A stretch of DNA of 64,000 bases from Synanceia verrucosa (Eukaryota > Chordata > Actinopteri > Perciformes > Synanceiidae), in assembly GCA_029721515.1 (NCBI GenBank), contig CM056555.1, forward strand, positions 913,001 to 977,000, in the 5' to 3' direction. Shown one piece after another: positions 60,882 to 64,000 of the stretch; positions within the stretch are counted from its first letter, which is position 1, and every line of letters begins with the position of its first letter. The notes beneath the pieces were generated by a model. That model was given only the letters and a program-made list of their open reading frames with translations. It had not been told where the DNA came from and made no database searches. The translations under genes were made by a program, and so were the position numbers.

Positions 60882-63132
60882 CTGAAGACATGGAGGACAG
60901 AGAGAGGAAGAGGAGAGAGAGGGAAATATGTCGAGGAAGAAGAAGACAACCAGAGGGAGAAAATGAAATGGAAACAATTAGAAGCAGGAAAGAAGAGGAA
61001 AACATCTGGATTAAAACTCATTTAGACTGGAGAATCACTCATAAGAAACATGTGAAATATAGGTCTATAAATAGACAGATAGACACACAGATAGACAGAC
61101 AGATAGATCTATAGATAGATAGATAGATGATAGACAGATTTATAGATAGACACAGATAGATAGATAGATAGACATATAGATAGATAGATAATAGATTTAT
61201 AGATAGATGGATCTATAGATAGATAGATAGAAAGAAAGATAGATCTATAGATAGATAGATGATAGACAGATTTATAGATAGACAGATGGATCTATAGATA
61301 GATAGAAAGAAAGATAGGTAGATCTATAGATAGATAGACACACAGATATATAGACAGATCTATCCATAGATAGATAGATCAATAGATAGACAGATAGATC
61401 TATAGATAGATAGATAGATAGACAGATGGATCTATAGATAGATAGATAGAAAGAAAGATAGATCTATAGATAGATAGATAGATAGACAGACAGATGGATC
61501 TATAGATAGATAGAAAGAAAGATAGATCTATAGATAGACAGATAGAAAGAAAGATAGGTAGATCTATAGATAGATAGACACAGATATATAGACAGATCTA
61601 TCCATAGATAGATAGATAGATAGACAGATGGATCTATAGATAGATAGATAGAAAGAAAGATAGATCTATAAATAGATAGATAGATAGATAGACAGACAGA
61701 TGGATCTATAGATAGATAGATAGACAGATAGATCTATAGATAGACAGATAGAAAGAAAGATAGGTAGATCTATAGATAGATAGACACAGATATATAGACA
61801 GATCTATCCATAGATAGATAGATAGATAGACAGATGGATCTATAGATAGATAGATAGAAAGAAAGATAGATCTATAGATAGACAGATAGAAAGAAAGATA
61901 GGTAGATCTATAGATAGATAGACACAGATATATAGACAGATCTATCCATAGATAGATAGATAGATAGACAGATGGATCTATAGATAGATAGATAGAAAGA
62001 AAGATAGATCTATAAATAGATAGATAGATAGATAGACAGACAGATGGATCTATAGATAGATAGATAGACAGATAGATCTATAGATAGACAGATAGAAAGA
62101 AAGATAGGTAGATCTATAGATAGATAGACACACAGATATATAGACAGATCTATCCATAGATAGATAGATAGATCAATAGATAGACAGATAACAAACAGAG
62201 GTAGAGGAGCAGCAGTCATTTGGACAGCCAGGGTTTGATTAGAACAGTCACTGGTTCAGCTCTGATGATGTTACTGTAAATTAGCACGTTGTGTCAGTGG
62301 GTTGTAGTTAGTGCTCTACTTCTGATGTAGGAGGTTAGCCTGGGATCAGTTAGTGCTCTCTGGCCTCTGGGTGCAGACACTCTGCAGGCAGGGGCCCCCC
62401 GGGGCCACGGCCCCCCGGCCTGGTGAGATTAAACATTACTGTTTAATGGTGAAGGGTGAGGGGGGGGGCACAGAAACAGGAGACACACACACACACACAC
62501 ACACACACATCTGGAGGATAAAATGCACACATAGACACACTGTGGGACAGGAGGGAGGGGGAGGGGTTTGGGCTCATAATGTGGTCATCCATCAGTGTGC
62601 AGAGGTGATGCTGCTGGACTACCTTAGAAACAACAGAGCAGGTGATCTACCAGAAATCCCCAAAGAGCTTCTCTCCACGTCTCCTCACACAGTGAAACCA
62701 ACCAGACCTTTTTCTGTACATCAGAAATAGGACAGCTTTGTGTCTGACTTGACCCAACGAGGACACCGATCAGAAGAGACCTTCCAGCTACCCCAGGCTG
62801 CCAAAATGACCTTTTCCACAGAGGCGCTCCATGATGACGCTCTCGTTTAACAGAGGGGAAGGACACTACCTTCCAATATCCACACCAGCATGCCATGAAA
62901 CATCAGGTGTCATCACCGTGCTTCCTTCAGTACGTCCTCAAATGATAAAACAATGCTGTCAGCAGCTGTTTTTATTATTTTTATCATTATTTCCCAGCAG
63001 CACTGTGGGCATTGGAAGATAGTGGAGGGAGAGTGTTCTAGAAAGTGTGCACTTACAGAGGGTGGAGGGGACTCCCTGCCAATCAGGGGGGTGTTCTCAC
63101 ACCGAGGGTTCTGAAAGTTTGCGTTCTGGCTC
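60747..63132 (-). CDS. ttyh3: Tweety family member 3, last two coding exons (partial)
   Basis: C-terminal end of a tweety protein, a multi-pass plasma-membrane protein family described as volume- or calcium-linked anion channels. Exons: 63132-63057 (76 nt) and 60881-60747 (135 nt), joined at a codon boundary; the intron has GTAAGT and TCTTCAG. Together they read SQNANFQNPRCENTPLIGRE then SPPPS-YTSSMRAKYLAT and on to QSSVH stop. The PPxY motif (PPSY) is the WW-domain ligand by which TTYH2/TTYH3 are known to be bound by Nedd4-2. The tail after YLAT is longer than I recall for mammalian TTYH3. All membrane segments lie beyond the right edge. The neighbourhood with lfng agrees with human 7p22. 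Confidence 0.85.
61064..62195 (-). repeat. (TAGA)n-type array with higher-order structure, in ttyh3 intron
   Basis: About 1.1 kb of TAGA/GATA/GACA/GAAA tetranucleotides (the strand is nominal). A marker TAGACAGATCTATCC recurs at 61351, 61589, 61795, 61933 and 62141 (spacings 238, 206, 138, 208), each within a longer repeated block containing GATAGAAAGAAAGATAG and CACAGATATATAGACAG. It lies in the last ttyh3 intron (60882-63056). Confidence 0.93.
62196..63056. other. Rest of the last ttyh3 intron
   Basis: Intronic. It includes a GC-rich palindrome-like run (GGGGCCCCCCGGGGCC at about 62391-62406) and a (CA)n tract at about 62484-62510. The frames at 62353-62896 have no independent support. Confidence 0.5.
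63057..63132 (-). CDS. ttyh3: ttyh3 penultimate coding exon
   Basis: 76 nt; the first base completes a codon from the preceding exon (outside the window), then 25 codons ending in PPPS. The acceptor is CTACAACGCAG and the donor GTAAGT. It is too short for frame-based gene finding; recognised from RCENTPLIGRESPPPS. Confidence 0.85.
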
Positions 63133-64000
63133 CTGCGTTGTAGAATAAGAGGTTACTGCATGTGGTCACCCTGCTGCCGGCGCTCAGCTGCTCTCTGCTT
63201 TACCACTTTTCAACCTGGACACTATTTCCTCACATTTTTTGTATCTCGATGACAAACATTGTTCCAGAAACAAGCTGTAACTCAAGGTAGAACCTCACTG
63301 TGTCTGTTGCTCATTACTGTGCCATTATACGATGCCTGAGTGATACTGATAAGACGTAAGGTTTCAGACAGTGAGACATGTAATAACAAAAACACTTTTA
63401 GCAGATGAAATCTGGCAATGATTGGCTGGTAATACTGCACTGCATCTCGTTTCTGGGCTACAGCGTTTAAAAAAAAAAATACTGTCCACATTATTCACTT
63501 AAACACAAGAAATGTGAAAACAGGGTCCGGGTTGAAAAATACCAAAGTTACCCTTTAATGACGCTGATAATAATTACAGGTCAGGGACTAGAGCTTGGTG
63601 CCACAGTGCAGCACATTAACAAAGCAAAAAGACAAACATCAGTGAAATAGGACTTTATCAGGTATTTTACTATTCAATGAATAAAAAAAAGAAACTTAAA
63701 ATATCCAGACTAAAAGCATAATTTAAGGAGAAGCCAAATAAGGACGATTTCCTTGATCTCTTGTCTATTGTATCACTGACGTTAACAATCAGACACTGAT
63801 AAATCTGAAGGTAGACATGTCTGAAAAACTGAAGGAGCATGGATCAGCTCACAGTGTTAATGCCAAGAGAGGTGAATGGAACTTTTCTAACTAGTAAAAT
63901 GTATTTGTTAATATTGAGATAAATTACACACGTGTTTGTATTTCACAGAATTCTTCATATGTGGACAGGAAATAAGTGGGTTTCTATGTTTTGGGTTTTT
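63133..64000. other. Upstream ttyh3 intron (inferred)
   Basis: AT-rich, without recognisable tweety coding sequence on the minus strand; probably intron leading to earlier ttyh3 exons outside the window. Confidence 0.5.

Noticed and set aside
62391..62420. GC-rich palindrome as a possible ttyh3 exon or terminator
   Set aside because: The acceptor-like sequence nearby leads to frames that stop quickly or lack tweety similarity; it lies inside the last ttyh3 intron.

Overview
The window looks like teleost fish (probably percomorph) chromosomal DNA: intron-split vertebrate genes with GT/AG splice sites, very abundant CA/TG microsatellites, hAT-type short transposons with 8-bp target duplications, a TTAA-flanked MITE family and a tRNA-headed SINE with a tail typical of fish. 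There are no prokaryotic or viral gene arrangements, no CRISPR array and no rRNA gene. I found no undescribed multi-gene system. The interesting material is gene architecture and repeat biology.

Coding content is sparse. (1) On the minus strand at 11971-15218 lies a two-exon rhodopsin-like (class A) G-protein-coupled receptor of about 601 residues, with an NRY motif instead of DRY, an unusually long cytoplasmic tail and a possible PDZ-binding end. (2) On the plus strand at 48224-56608 lies a complete eight-exon fringe glycosyltransferase of 343 residues. I call it lunatic fringe (lfng) from sequence and gene neighbourhood. (3) On the minus strand at 60747-63132 are the last two coding exons of ttyh3 (tweety family), carrying a PPxY motif split by an intron; the rest of that gene lies beyond the right edge. 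lfng and ttyh3 point at each other, with probable poly(A) sites less than 1 kb apart. Both genes also lie close together at human 7p22, which supports the names. (4) One weaker candidate exon (45392-45490, minus strand) lies beside a CpG-rich block at 45590-46080 that may be an unassigned promoter.

The rest (1-11.9 kb, 15.3-45 kb, 46-48 kb) is gene-poor and filled with repeats: six copies of a TTAA-flanked MITE; several hAT-type elements, three with visible 8-bp target duplications; two copies of an element carrying an expanded 51-bp tandem array (3.5-4.8 kb and lfng intron 1); a 38-bp minisatellite (26.5-27.5 kb); a SINE with a perfect 9-bp duplication (25.3 kb); and tetranucleotide arrays at 40 kb and 61-62 kb. 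Four of the seven lfng introns have CA or TG tracts abutting a splice site. In intron 4 the TG tract occupies the place of the polypyrimidine tract. Between 25 and 41 kb there are non-repetitive, regulatory-looking stretches, but without cross-species comparison these are only suggestions.
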